Below, in pieces: positions 25,043-36,815 of a stretch of DNA of 64,000 bases. The notes under the pieces are model-generated. The model made no database searches. It was given only the letters and a program-made list of their open reading frames with translations, and had not been told where the DNA came from. Source of the DNA: Perca fluviatilis (lineage: Eukaryota; Chordata; Actinopteri; Perciformes; Percidae); NCBI RefSeq assembly GCF_010015445.1, contig NC_053114.1:31085079-31149078 (forward strand), written 5' to 3'. A program made the translations under genes and the position numbers. Each line of letters opens with the position of its first letter. Position 1 is the stretch's first letter.

Positions 25043-27884
25043 CTGAAAGAACAAATAAGATGAAGACAAAAACAGTGTTACACACCACCAGAGTGTTTCC
25101 AGACATATAATGTATATATACATAAATACTGCAGCCTTTCAACTCTCTTTTTCATTTATTAAGTATTATCACTGCTCCATACATGTATAAAACAAATCAC
25201 ACAAAATCGGTATTTCTTACATTTAGGGATGCATTGTTGCATTGGGAGTTGTGCATTTTGTGAGTTACTAGTCTTTATCAAATTTAAGGGAAAACTATCC
25301 TTCAACTGACCAAATAGCCTTTCAACCATAAACACGTCCTCTACATCATACAAACAGCTTGAGCAGGGCATAGCTAGATACTCAATTGGCCTGAACTTCT
25401 ACTACTGAACTACAAGTACACTAGATCAACTAAGAAGATATTCTGCTCAGATAATTGGCAGAATAAAGTTTCTTTATTGCCCAATATATTTCATGCTTTT
25501 TTTTCTCTTTCTAGTTTATACCATTAAAGGAATTGTTTGTGATTTTTCGAAGTACACTTATTTGCTTTCTTTCCGAGAGTTACTTGAAAAGATCGATACC
25601 TGGCAACTTCACAGCTCTAGGAATTCACTGTGCTCAGCCAAAATGGCACATAACCACCCGTAAAACAACAAATTAAACAAATGACATATAACGTCCTAAT
25701 TAGTGATCTTTAGAGGTGCTAATAGGCAGATTTGGATAGAGCCAGGCTAGCTGTTTCCAGTCTTTGTGCTAAGCTAACGGCTGCTGGCTGGAGGCTTATA
25801 TTGAACAGATATATATGAGTGTGATATTGATCCTCTCATCTAACTCTCTGCAAGAAAGCGTATTTTGCAAAATGTCAACATATACCTTTAATTTAACACA
25901 ATAAATATGTATTGGTGGGCTTAGTAGTTACATAGGACAATTCAGGATGAAAAGGTAAACAAGATAAAACAAGTTTTCAGCTGCACAGTTAATGCATCAA
26001 TACACAGCCACACAGTAGATACAGACCGTACAACTTAAGTGTCTTTGCGCTCTACAGGGATCCCCTTACTTGTTCACTCTTTACCATTTGCTTTGCCTCA
26101 GAATAAGTTTCTTACAGGGGAAAACAGGAAGATGGGACATGGATATAAAAGCAGAATATTATAAGCTGAGGAAAGAAGTCATAGTTGGTAGAGGAAAGAG
26201 AGGGATATGGATCAATCACTGGAGGGAGGGAGAAGGGAAAGGATAAAAGAAAAGTATTGAGTGATTGAACAAGCAGAAAGGGAACTGAAAACACATAATG
26301 GAGTGTGAAGTGAGATAAAAAGTTTAGTCTCTGTTCATGAAGCTCACAGATAAGACCATCAGGACACTTCTCTAATCTGCCCACTACGCTAGAATGAACA
26401 CACATACTCATACATGCACACATGCTTTGCATAGAAATTGCCAGCCATGTAGGAACGAGAGTTATCAGATTCACCAGGAACTGAGGGATAAGGTGTGTGA
26501 GTATAAGAGAGAGAGAGAGAAGGGAGAGAAAGTGGTGATTTTAATGAGGTCGCAGCGGTCTTTTGGTCTCAGTGTGCCACAGAAAGGTCAGAGACATTAG
26601 TATTTCATTATGTAGTAGAAAGCGGAATATAAGAGGACAGAACGAATGAGGGTCTGCAGGGGGAGAGAGTTGGACGAATGTGGGAGAGGAACAGATGAAA
26701 AAAAGATGAGGAAAGGTAGAGACATGGAAGAGTTAGTGAATCTAATCTAATGGAAATCAAGCACGAAGGGAGACTCAGCTGGAGATGTGATTAAATTTTG
26801 GTCGCACTAACATCTTCACATGTTGCTTTAGTCTGTGGCGCATCTGTCCATTTTTACTATTTATATTCTATCTGCCTAAATTGGGACAGAATTGTTGTAT
26901 TCATCTTGAACATGTGCAACAAACAGAATAATCCTTTCTGTGTTCCTGTGACAGTTTGACAGTCAATGTTCTCTTTGAAGCGCAGAATCAGTGGTTAAAA
27001 GGAAAATGAAGGTAAATCCAGACTTTATGCTGTATGGCAGGAGGTGAGGCTGCATCCTACACACATGGATGGAAATATTACTCCAATTTAAAATAATAAT
27101 CAGAGACACACCAGGAAGGGCTGCCTCTGTCCAATTTGATTTTATGCACATATCCATCTTCATGGTTAACCAGTAGAGTGTAATTTGGCGGGCGCATTAG
27201 CAGCCTCTCTCTGTGCTGTTCTGGTGAATATATATTCATTACAGCCCACACCAGCACATTCCCCTTACCATTTCACAGATGGGTGGTCAGGGTCACCTTA
27301 CCTACCTGCAACCTCCTTTTGCAGCCACAGCTTCCTTCACTTTTCCCTGACCTGTTCATTGCTTCCTCTTACCATTGTACTGTACCAATGGATTCTCCCG
27401 CATAGAGTTCTTTGTTGTTAATTCTATCAGTTCTATCTTCCTTTCTTAAACTTCTTCTTTTTTTTTTTGCTTTAGCAGTCTTCTAATCACATTTTGTCAA
27501 ATCTTTCATCTCTATAGATATTATAATATAAGAATAGTTTAGGTTATTGAGAAGTTCATTCATTATTTCATGAATAACTAACCATGAGTGCAGTTCTCAT
27601 TTGATTTTGTGGAGTTTGTGCTTTCACGCAGTGTTTGTAGGTTAATGACTTGCATGTGTTATTTAGATCACACTCATAGCTTTCTCATATCTAAATTAAG
27701 GGGTGCTGTAGCTCTACTGATTAAAGAAAATTATGAATTTACCCCCCTGTGAACAAAAGTAAGCCGACCCCCTCAAATTTGTACATGCATTTCTTGTCAG
27801 CCTTCATGATATTCCAAAATCCAATTAAGTGAAAACGTCATTAAAGCAACATGAAGAAAATAGGTTTAAAGGTTTATTTGTGAC
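25043..27884 (-). other. kif26b: kif26b intron 21 (2.8 kb)
   Basis: Contains a TTAA-flanked foldback MITE at 25528-25887 and a purine-rich + strand at 26120-26760. Nothing else recognised. Confidence 0.8.
25528..25887. mobile_element. TTAA-flanked foldback MITE, family D (most complete copy)
   Basis: TTAA at 25524-25527 and 25888-25891. Left end AGGAATTGTTTGTGATTTT is complementary, with mismatches, to the right end around 25855-25887 (GCGTATTTTGCAAAATGTC). The middle carries GAGCCAGGCTAGCTGTTT. Related fragments lie at 14671-14905, 46309-46480 and 56880-57120. Confidence 0.7.
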
Positions 27885-28099
27885 CTGTGTTGCTCCTGCT
27901 CTTCTTGCTGCTCTTGGAGCTCCGTCTGGAGGAGGTGGTGGCTGAGCTGTGCTCACTGAGAGAGTCCTGAGCGGAGGAGGTGCTTCCTGTGTTCTCGCTG
28001 CTGTCTCTCAGCATGCTCTCATAGCCGCTGCTGCCTCCACTGTGGTAAAACAAGGCTGTCTTCCCCATGGCTGGGGGGAGCTCGCCACTCAGTACGCTG
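27885..28099 (-). CDS. kif26b: kif26b exon w21
   Basis: Acceptor CTAACAG, donor ACACAG|GTCACA. 71 codons plus split codons at both ends. [20 protein letters not shown] and [10 protein letters not shown] are near-identical to human KIF26B; a Ser/Arg/Lys-rich end follows. Confidence 0.92.
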
Positions 28100-28224
28100 C
28101 TGTTAGATGCAGAATGAGAACACAGTTAAAGGTGAAATCATAAAATAAAATGTTTGAAGCAGCACCAAAAGTATTTTGTGAGTAATTTAAATTTTGACAT
28201 TTCTCAATGAACTTAGGATTCTAC

Positions 28225-28377
28225 CTGTTGTCACTAGCATGACCGCTGCTGCAGCGATGTGGTTTTCTGGGAGCTGTGATCTTGCTGTAAGGGGAGGGCA
28301 GCGTTTGGACCACTGCTGCCTTCTCCTCTCCCAGGCCACCTCCACCACCACCACTTCCTGCTCCAGCTCCCCCTCCA
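28225..28377 (-). CDS. kif26b: kif26b exon w20
   Basis: Acceptor TTCTCAG, donor AACAG|GTAGAA. A Gly-rich run opens the exon, then [20 protein letters not shown], a block conserved with human. Bordering introns are only 125 and 313 bp. Confidence 0.9.
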
Positions 28378-28690
28378 CTGAGAACATGAAAGTAGGATAA
28401 AAAAGCGGAACCCATACACAGATTATTTTTGGAATTTGTTTTATGAAGTTTTTTTTTAGTTAATTGCACCTTAGACCATCAGGAAATTGTTATGCCAGCT
28501 CTGTTTTTTTTTATATATTGATGATATTCTTACATTACACATGACTGGTGTCTAATGCCTAGAAACTTGCGCATCATTACGTCATGTAATTAACTCAATT
28601 TATATAAAGTGCTCTATGAATCTCACGCCTGGTATAATTTTCTTTGTTTAAGATGTCCTACTAAATGCTTGAAATGTAAAATGGACTAAC

Positions 28691-28923
28691 CTTGCCCCTC
28701 CAACTCCTCTTTCCTCTGCTGGATCTGAGCCACCTCCCTGGGAATGACTCCTGGAACGAGAGCCTGCACTTCCCTGGAGGAGCTCTGAGATTCGACCGTT
28801 GACAGCCCGGAGAGGCAGCTTGGCAGCCAGGCTTCCCCCTCGACTGCGGCTCAAAGACTGGGTAGACCAGGATCCTGGGGAAGGTCCCTGCTGCTGCAGA
28901 GGGCTCTGGACCGAGCTCTGGGG
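28691..28923 (-). CDS. kif26b: kif26b exon w19
   Basis: Acceptor TTCCTCAG, donor GCAAG|GTTAGT. 77 codons plus two bases. [13 protein letters not shown] and [20 protein letters not shown] are the recognisable KIF26B block. Confidence 0.92.
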
Positions 28924-29104
28924 CTGAGGAAACAGATAAATGGCTTAGGTGGATGGAAGAAAAAATGGAGGCCATGACCGCTTTAATTACTTGCATTGAG
29001 CATTTGAGTTTGAACTGGGTGGTTCATGTAGTTTTTGTCTGATGAGCAGAGTCATGTAGTAGTAAAATTGTGTTTATTTACAGTAAAGAAATATTCCGTC
29101 CTAC

Positions 29105-30021
29105 CTTTCCATTAGGAGGAAGGCTGGAGCTGCGGCTGGAAGCTTGGCTTAAAGACTTGGTGGAGAAGCTGAGAGTCTTGGTGCTGGATGCAGACAGACT
29201 CCTGGCCTTAGGACTGCTGGTCATCAGCAGCTTACTGACCGCTGAGATCTTTGACTGGCCGCTGGCTTTGGCTGGTGACTGTGGAGTGCTGCTTGGACCA
29301 GGACTGGCACTGAAAGTGAAGCTGCCAGTGTTTCCAGTAGGAGAAGATACTGGTCCAGCACGGGTGAGGCTGCGCCCAGTACGAGGCATGGTGCTGTCCC
29401 CCCTCACTCCTCCTCCTCCCCCTCTCAGGCTCCCCCCTCTCTCCAGAGAGAAGCAGTCATAGTGGTGTGAACCACTGTGGGAGCTGTGGGCCCGACCCAG
29501 AGAGTTGGTTCTGTTTGCAAGCTGTTCCAACTTGGCGCTGAAAAGTCTGCTGCTGTCTATGCTGGAGCCTCGTTGTCTGGTGAGCCCTGCATCATCTACT
29601 GAGCTGCCCAGTAATGAGACTCCATGGCTGGGTTGGTGCAGAGGGCTGGCTGCCCTGTTTCGCTGGTCAAGGCTTGACTTCCGTACCGGTGGCAGAGGTG
29701 GGATTCCCCCCTTCTTGTGGGAGAAAAAGCCCTGTTTTCCAGATCCTCTGCAGTCAAGTGTGGCGTGGGGACTGCAGGGAGTTGAACTGGTGATGCCAAG
29801 ATTACGGTACTCGATTCCATTATCCAAGCCGTCGTGGCGGTTGAGACGATGCCATCCGCGGGGAAGACTGGCAGTACGGTGGATATCTGGGCTGTAGATA
29901 CTAGTCAGACATTCTCCATGGGCAACAACAGCGACCATCTCGCAGCCATCCACCACTCTTTTAAAGGAATCTGGAGACGACACAACCTCACCACCTGAAC
30001 TAGAGCTGCCATGATCCCCAC
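29105..30021 (-). CDS. kif26b: kif26b exon w18 (largest exon in window)
   Basis: 917 bp; acceptor ATCACCAG, donor GGAAAG|GTAGGA. Conserved blocks in order: SFKRVVDGCEM, GIPPLPPVRKSSLDQ, RLFSAKLEQLANRTNSLGRA, TMPRTGRSL, GQSKISAVSKLLM, KTLSFSTKSLSQ. Between them it is Ser/Pro/Gly-rich and probably disordered, with many possible phosphorylation sites. Confidence 0.93.
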
Positions 30022-30557
30022 CTGGTGATGGAAGAATAGCTGTTTAGAGGGAACATCAACTTCATTTTAAGAATCCTGTAAATCTTTTTCATTCCTTCAT
30101 CACATTTCACTGTGTCTTTCCATCAGGCCCGGACTGGCCAGCTGATTGGCCTGAAGTTTCAGCTAACAACAACTACCCTTCCCAAGGTGTGTCTATGTTT
30201 TGAAATAATGAAGAACAATACCTGTATACTCTGTCTGGTGGAAATATCTCCACTTACTCTGAGCTACCAGAGCTTCATGATAATCAACAGAAGTCCAGTG
30301 AGCTCTGAGGAAATGCCAGGAGCAAAACAAACACTATTCATTCTTGTAGCCTTAATTATGGAACTACAGTTGACTAACTCTTGAAACTGACAGACAATTG
30401 GCGTTTTTTTAGGCAGTATTTGTGTGTAATAATAAAACAAAAAAAAATTTTACAAAGCGGTTACAGTATATGTGGTCTTTTGTGAATATATGGAGATTGG
30501 CCTTGCCTGACGTTTGATTCTCGACCTTAACTATTATCCCAGTCCGGCCCTGCTTAC
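30022..30557 (-). other. kif26b: kif26b intron 17 (536 bp)
   Basis: AT-rich; no repeat or element recognised. Confidence 0.85.
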
Positions 30558-31245
30558 CATCCTTGCAGAAGCTCCTGTGGTCTCCGGTCCCGGCTCCAGC
30601 CTGACTATTTGAATGCTCTATGTCCCTCTTCTCTGGCTTCACTTTACATACAAGCTCCCTGGACCTTTCCTCCTCCATGCCACGCTTCAACCAGGGGTCT
30701 TCAAATCTCATCTCACTGGAGATAGAAGCTAAAAGTGGTACGTTAAATTTGCCCGGGTCTTTCATTAAGCTGGTCTTGGTAGGTGAAGAGAGAATGGTTG
30801 GTTCCTGTATAACCATGGGTTTGACAGTCACACATGGGTGCACACTGATGGTGGTCTTGAAGGGAGAGAGGTTACTAGGTCCTTTGAGTATTTGGATGTT
30901 AGTTTTAGCCATGGATGGAGGCATTTTCCTCAGCCTGTCTTTGGTTGGAGTTGCCTTATCACTCCCGTTTTCTGACAGCACCACCTGTCCTTCCAGACTC
31001 CCTCTTCTCGGGCTGCCACAGCTTTCATAATCACCCAGCCCCTCCACTCCGAACGAAAGGCTGTGGTTGGGTTCAGGTTCAGCCAGGGCCTCCCCTTGCT
31101 GGCTCCGGGACTGACTGAAGCTGTGGAGAGACTGGTCAGCTTCACTGCCCACGCTCAGATCACTCATCCAGGAGGAGATGGGTGAACCACAGTTAGACAC
31201 TGTGGCTAAGGCTTCACCTTCTATCCGCAGCTTGGCCATGGCCAC
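30558..31245 (-). CDS. kif26b: kif26b exon w17
   Basis: Acceptor GTTGTAG, donor GGATG|GTAAGC. 229 codons plus one base. SPISSWMSDLSVGSEADQS, FKTTISVHPCVTV and MRFEDPWLKR match the human tail in the same order. The first 12 or so residues (VAMAKLRIEGEA) have no clear human counterpart. Confidence 0.92.
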
Positions 31246-31622
31246 CTACAACAGGACACAATTCAACTGGGTACGGCATCTTCAAATCCCAAAAATTATG
31301 ATTTATGTTTTATAAAAAAAAAAGGTTTTATATACATTTGATTGCCTGGAGATTGATAGGTTTATAGACCCCCATAATGGACTTATTGCATCCATCAGTC
31401 AATCAGACAATGCCAATGATGAGACAGAATGTCCCATCAGTGGCAGCCATGTTGGCCCCACAGCCCTACTCTGTGGCCTTTGGTGGGTATTGTTCAGTAT
31501 TTGGTTCTTATGGTTGAAATCATATCAAATCCATATGTGTGAACATTAGCTCTAGTTTAGGACACATATCCACATGCCAAATTAACTTAGTCGCTGTGCA
31601 AAGCGAAGTCAGTCACACTAAC
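31246..31622 (-). other. kif26b: kif26b intron 16 (377 bp) with coding-like first bases
   Basis: The donor side GTTAGTGTGACTGACTTC continues the upstream frame as VSVTDF, similar to the VSITQF that follows the same Glu in human KIF26B as I recall it. The frame stays open only to a stop at 31587-31589. The remainder is non-coding. Confidence 0.75.
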
Positions 31623-31939
31623 CTCTGCCATGGCAACAACATCTGTAAGCCCTGAGGTTGTTGCAGGACCTTCAGCCATGTGATAATCCTCCACAGCTTC
31701 ATCCTCAGCAGTACCGCTGATGACACAGACGGATTGAGAGCCCAAGGCGAAAGCAGTGACGGAGCAACAGTCGCTTTTAAAGCTTATGATGCTCGTTGGA
31801 CGACAGGTCAGGCCCTGGGTGTCCATTAGAGCTGTCACATCAAGGTCCTCCTCGCCTCCAGAAGCCACAGCGTAGACTAGTTCATCCTCCCCAAGTGAGA
31901 GAGATCCAACTCTTCCTACAGATACTGCCGGTCCTGAGG
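31623..31939 (-). CDS. kif26b: kif26b exon w16
   Basis: Acceptor ACTTGCAG, donor GCAGAG|GTTAGT. 105 codons after two completing bases. LGEDELVYAV and CRPTSIISFKSDCC align with the human GEDELVF and GRPTSIISF stretches. The exon ends at Glu, where coding similarity appears to run on into the intron. Confidence 0.9.
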
Positions 31940-32119
31940 CTGCAAGTGGAGAGCATGAGAACCAAGTTACCACATTTGTGGAAACGTCGTTCATTTCCTA
32001 GCTGTTCATATTTGTCGACATGATTCTTCCTCTATTTTTGCATATGACTCATATGACTTATTTTTTCATCTCACCCCCCTCTCCTTGTGTAAAAATAGAA
32101 ATGTTTCACTGCAACTGAC

Positions 32120-32299
32120 CATCCCTGTGCGTGTCCAGGGGTATTGGTGGGACGTCATCGTCGCACAGTGTCTCAGCTGATCCCAGGCTGGCAGACAGAG
32201 ACTGAGTTGGCTCTCGGACTTGTGGGCTCATGCCCACCGGAGAAGTCCTGGACAGCAGGGAGTCTGTGGAGGATCGGCCGCTGTCTGCAGCCAAACTGT
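32120..32299 (-). CDS. kif26b: kif26b exon w15
   Basis: Acceptor TTCTGCAG, donor GGGATG|GTCAGT. 59 codons with split codons at both ends. TSPVGMSPQV is the conserved anchor; the rest is Ser/Asp/Pro-rich. Confidence 0.88.
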
Positions 32300-32663
32300 C
32301 TGCAGAATCAAAAACACACATTGTAATTCATTTTGTTTTCCACTTGCAAAATACAAGGAAATTGGCTTCACACAATGCCAATGCACATTTGGAAAGCCTG
32401 GTTATTTAACTGATAAACTGTGTTGTGCTCAGGCTAAGTATGTGACTATATTTTATATGCCTTAAGACATTTATGTATCTATTATCACCTCGTAAAGGTG
32501 TTGGCATAAAACAGCAACAGCATTACGTGCAGGACTTAGATGTATTTATGGACGCCCAATAACATCATTAATTCATATACATCATTAAGACTTAAGCAGT
32601 TCCAATAGTACTCACAGTACTCTAAAGCATATCCAAAGTATAAACATATAGGAAGATGCATAC
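32300..32663 (-). other. kif26b: kif26b intron 14 (364 bp)
   Basis: No recognisable element. Confidence 0.85.
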
Positions 32664-32791
32664 TGTCTGAAGTCAAAGTATCTGTGGTCTGGCCATCTTG
32701 AGCCAGAGTGTGTGAGGACAGAGGGGGCGTTGCCGGCATCACGCCCTTCTGGGTGTACACTTTACACCGCTGGGACGGGGAGGACGGAGGC
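32664..32791 (-). CDS. kif26b: kif26b exon w14
   Basis: Acceptor CTCCTCAG, donor CAGACA|GTATGC. Contains PPSSPSQRCKVYTQKGVMP, essentially the human sequence, so this small exon is certain despite the weaker donor. Confidence 0.9.
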
Positions 32792-33045
32792 CTGAGGAGG
32801 GATACAAGGATCCAACATTATGGAGCCAGTCTTTGGTACTGCTGTCTTCTTACACATTTAGACTGTTTATTAGCCCACATACAACTGCATTGTTGCTGCT
32901 TACGGTTTAATTTAGTAATAATAGAAACAACAGCAAGAAATTATTGTTGTGAGGTTCTTTAAACATCTTTCAAATGTTGTTTTCATTCAAACTGAAGTCC
33001 ACAGTCAAAATGATTGCCCACACATACTGTATATGTGTACTTTAC

Positions 33046-33147
33046 CTGTAGTCTGAGGTTTTGGTCAGGCTGGCAATGCCGAGGCGCGGTGATCCTAACG
33101 GCCGTGCCTTCCCCTCAGTGTTACTGCCCACATTCAGACTCTCACGG
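33046..33147 (-). CDS. kif26b: kif26b exon w13 (102 bp)
   Basis: Acceptor CTCAACAG, donor [21 protein letters not shown] and [16 protein letters not shown] match human RESLN and [16 protein letters not shown]. Confidence 0.9.
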
Positions 33148-33271
33148 CTGTTGAGAGAGACAATACAGGAGACATCTCGACAATTAAAGTCAAATACTTT
33201 CCAAAGGCTAATAGCAACATCTGCAAAAAAAATAATTTACACAATTTATACATAACTCCACCTGTCCTCAC

Positions 33272-33530
33272 CTGTCATGCAGGGAGCTCTTAGCCCTGTG
33301 CAAGGGGTTCGAAGTGATGCTGCTGCTTCCTGTAACACTTCTGGTACTAGTAACTATTGGGGAACCAGAAGTCTGTGCCAGGCTGTGGATCATGGTCCGG
33401 GCCAGCTCTGCCTCCTCCACCACCTCCTTGATGTCCTGCAGCTGCTGGTCATTGGTCCTCCTCCTGGCTGCTGCTGCTGCTGTTGCTGAGGAGGATAACT
33501 GCACTGCACCTCCTACAGTACATGCGGAGC
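33272..33530 (-). CDS. kif26b: kif26b exon w12
   Basis: Acceptor TCCCGCAG, donor GACAG|GTGAGG. 85 codons with split ends. It holds an Ala run then RRRTNDQQLQDIKEVVEEAE, a charged, probably helical stretch I cannot align with the mammalian protein. It is kept because phase and splice sites fit and the neighbours are certain. Confidence 0.82.
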
Positions 33531-33730
33531 CTGCGGGATGTTGGACAAAACAATGTTTTTCAAACCCTGAACTAAAATAGGCCTTGACTTTATGCTGAAT
33601 TATCGAACTACAATTGTCACACTAGTTTACGGAAGCTTTCAAAGCCAGTTCTTGGTTACAAACGATTCAGGTCCTAAAAGTAAGTCTCTGGAATACAACA
33701 TTTATATAAAGGATTGTGTAATGAATTAAC

Positions 33731-33869
33731 CTGTTTTGATTTCTGTATCCAACACATCAGCAGAGCCAGGAGCAGAGGGAGCTGAGGTTGGGACAGCTGA
33801 AGACGGACATGGCTCTTGTTTGGCACCTTGTTTGCTCGCTGGAACCTCTTCAAAGGGGAACTTTGTCAC
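33731..33869 (-). CDS. kif26b: kif26b exon w11
   Basis: Acceptor TTGTTCAG, donor AAACAG|GTTAAT. VTKFPFEEVPASKQ resembles human SSFPFEELPAQ, which in mammals follows the DCIDGSEE motif without an intron as I recall it. The remainder is Pro/Ser/Ala-rich. Confidence 0.85.
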
Positions 33870-34770
33870 CTGAACAAAGGTACAGAGTGATGGATGAAAA
33901 GGAGAAATGCTCCCTTCTTCATTTTATTTGATTGTTGACAAAGGAAATGCTCTCTATTTCTGTCGCCTTTATTTCAAAATTAGAACACACTGTTATCCAT
34001 TAGAACTTCAGTGGTGGTGGACGAGAATGAACAAGATCACTTGATCTGCTATCAACATAAAAAAACGGGTCCTGAAACAAATATTTTCAAAATAATAAGA
34101 TAATGCCTTTTCAAATGTGTTATTTTGTAACACAATTGAAAGCATCTGCTTATCGAAAGGGACAGAAAGAATGACATCATAAACACAAGCTGTGACAGCA
34201 AGCAAAAGGTTGAGCCATACAAACTAAAACAATTTTTCCAATAGAATAAAGTGTTCAACTTGTCAAACAACCTGTCAAACTTTCAGTACACCCTAGCTGC
34301 ATCTCATGTCACTTATTTGACAGCTCCTCGAAGTTGTTCTGTCCCTCTTCGGTGAAGGCCGTCTCAAAGCTCTTATTTCTGCCCCGAGAACCGAGGAGGG
34401 ATCGAGGACGGATCATAGAGGAGCTATAGGCGAGGATACACCAGAACAGCCTTCCCAGAAGCCGTGCAGCTGAAGGAGTTGCTAACTCCGCCCAAACAGC
34501 TGTGACGTATTCATGTGACGCTTCAGAGGAAAGGATGTCTCATCTCTCTAAAACACATTTGCTCGTTGTCTCTCTCCTTGCATGATTTCCTCGCATCTCT
34601 CCTGTGCCTCTTTGGTGGGAGGGACTAAGACGCGAGGAAGGGAGGCAAGTGGAGGAGTCGCGGATGCAATTTAAGGGACATGAGGTGCACCGCATGTCTT
34701 TCGCTTCTCTGGTATATTAAGTTATTTACTTTTAAAAACAATAACAAAGACGACAGAAAACTCTCCTCAC
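33870..34770 (-). other. kif26b: kif26b intron 10 (901 bp) with MITE-like insert
   Basis: The insert at about 34292-34692 accounts for about 400 bp; the rest is AT-rich. Confidence 0.75.
34292..34692. mobile_element. Probable 0.4-kb MITE
   Basis: Left GCTGCATCTCATGTC and right GACATGAGGTGCACC are imperfect inverted repeats around GC-richer sequence unlike the surrounding intron. The target duplication is not clear. Confidence 0.45.
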
Positions 34771-34947
34771 CTCCTCGCTGCCGTCAATGCAGTCCAGTCT
34801 CTCCTGCAGCTCAGCGAAGGTGTTGCACTTCAGGCACTCGGCTCCTTCCTCTGGGACAGGGGCCAACGGCTGCCCAAGCAGTGACTGACAGGGCTGAGGC
34901 AGGGGTTGAGAGGGGCCACTGGGCTGGTCCTCTGGCTGAGACTGCAC
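34771..34947 (-). CDS. kif26b: kif26b exon w10
   Basis: Acceptor TGGAACAG, donor GAGGAG|GTGAGG. 59 codons, phase 0 both sides. [20 protein letters not shown] is identical to the human block. The intron on its 5' side is only 103 bp. Confidence 0.92.
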
Positions 34948-35050
34948 CTGTTCCAGCAGAAATCACAGAGACGTAAGTTTCAATACAACAAACATTCTTC
35001 TGATCACTGGTGATGGTCTTAAACTCTAAATGTAAATATATTTAAATTAC

Positions 35051-35389
35051 CTTGTTCTGGGCTCCAGCTGCCTGACTTTGACTTTGTGTTTGATGCTGCT
35101 CTGAAGTTTTACCTCGAAGCAAAGTGGGAATAATTGGCACAAATTCTGGTGGTCCCTCATTGTCCGTCAGCTCTCTATCTGACACCGCCGCCCCGTTCGG
35201 GCCCACATAGATGACCGTGTCACATGACTGCTCGCTGCTCGAATATTCGTCAGGGTCACTGGACAGTCGCAGCAACGGAAGGTCAGAGTCAGTGTCACCG
35301 CGGTGATGGAAAGGTCGCAGATGGGTCGGACGACGCATGCGACCCTCCTCACAGGAGCTCTCTCCTCCAGAGGAGCTGGACGTGTATTG
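35051..35389 (-). CDS. kif26b: kif26b exon w9: start of the tail
   Basis: Acceptor CTCCTCAG, donor AACAAG|GTAATT. 113 codons, phase 0. [36 protein letters not shown] and [16 protein letters not shown] match human KIF26B just after the motor. Confidence 0.93.
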
Positions 35390-36030
35390 CTGAGGAGGGA
35401 TAGAGACAGACGAGGAGGCAGAGTAGGTGGTGAGAGAGAAAATTCCCTTTTTAGATTTGCAGAGTGTGAATTATTATTTATTTTTTTGCCTTTAATTGAC
35501 AGTTTACACTACAGAGACGGGAAAGATGGAGGAGAGAGAGAAAAGGATGACGTCCATACAGATCCTGGACATTAACCTTAGCCAAGTAACTTTAATTTAA
35601 TTCAATTATTCCTATTTCTATCACAGACTGGCACTTTAAGGTATCTACTGACTTCAGTTTTTTACTTTTTATTTTTCGAGCTCTGAAACCATCACACCTT
35701 TTTCAGTTTGAAATAAGTGAGCATGAGAAGCAAAAGGTGAGAGAAGGTGTCAGCAGCACACATGGTTCATGTGATGAAAAGGGAGAGGAGCGAAGAAGAA
35801 AAAAAGCACAAGAACTCCAGAAATAAAACATTATGTGGTGCGATATCAAGAGCGATGTCAAGATTATGAGCAGGATGTATGTTTCATTGTTAAGACTGAC
35901 ATGGACACTAATTAACAACAGTTACGTGTCCATCTGTTAAAGCATCTTAAACTTGAACTCAATGTATCTAAAGTTTTAGTTTCATGGAATCCCAATTTGA
36001 ATGAAGCATTGAGGTTTCATCAAAACTCAC
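35390..36030 (-). other. kif26b: kif26b intron 8 (641 bp)
   Basis: No element recognised. Confidence 0.85.
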
Positions 36031-36202
36031 CACTGTGACTTTAGTTTTCTTCTTTTTCATGCGGAGGACGCGGGAAGCAATCTGGATGGTAGAAAGGGTT
36101 TCTGAGAAATCTCTGGGTGAGGCAGAGATGTGAGCAATCATGGTGGTCCGGCAGTTCATGTTGCCTAGCGACTCCCTTAGCAACATGGTCAGCTTGCTGT
36201 CC
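36031..36202 (-). CDS. kif26b: kif26b exon w8: end of motor domain
   Basis: Acceptor TTACTAG, donor [26 protein letters not shown] and [20 protein letters not shown] are the last motor helices and the basic stretch after them. The chosen strong donor adds VTV before the next exon's QYT. Splicing earlier at AAA|GTCACA would match human KTKYT more closely but uses a poor donor. Confidence 0.9.
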
Positions 36203-36671
36203 CTAGTAACACACATACACCGAGATATGAGCACTAAAGACACGCTGGAAATGCACACAGTCACTCAAAGTTGTGACAAAACTGGTCGATTTTCCAACTG
36301 ACCCCCACGCATGGCTGACATTTGACAAATAATTATTAATAGCTCGTCTCGGTTACAGTCTACTCTGATGACAAAAACACTGGGCTAACACATTCATTTG
36401 CTGTAACTGAAGCTACAATATTTAAAAGGAAAAGTCAATAGTTATTATTGATTATGTTAATTGATTAATGCAGCTTAAAGACATTAAAGGTTGCTATTCC
36501 AGGCTAAAGCTAAGACATTCTTAAAAGAAGCACTCTGGATATTATGTAGTCTAATATTGGGAGATGATCTATCTCCAAGAGAGAGATTATGCTCGCAGAT
36601 GGGAGAGTAAAAGTAGGCTGTGTGTTTAAGAAAAGATTTTCTCCTGGGTGGGCTACTGCAATCATTCATAG

Positions 36672-36815
<144 letters not shown>

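Noticed and set aside
29070..29897. Long + strand open frames over kif26b exon w18
   Set aside because: They are antisense shadows of the GC-rich, well-supported kif26b exon.
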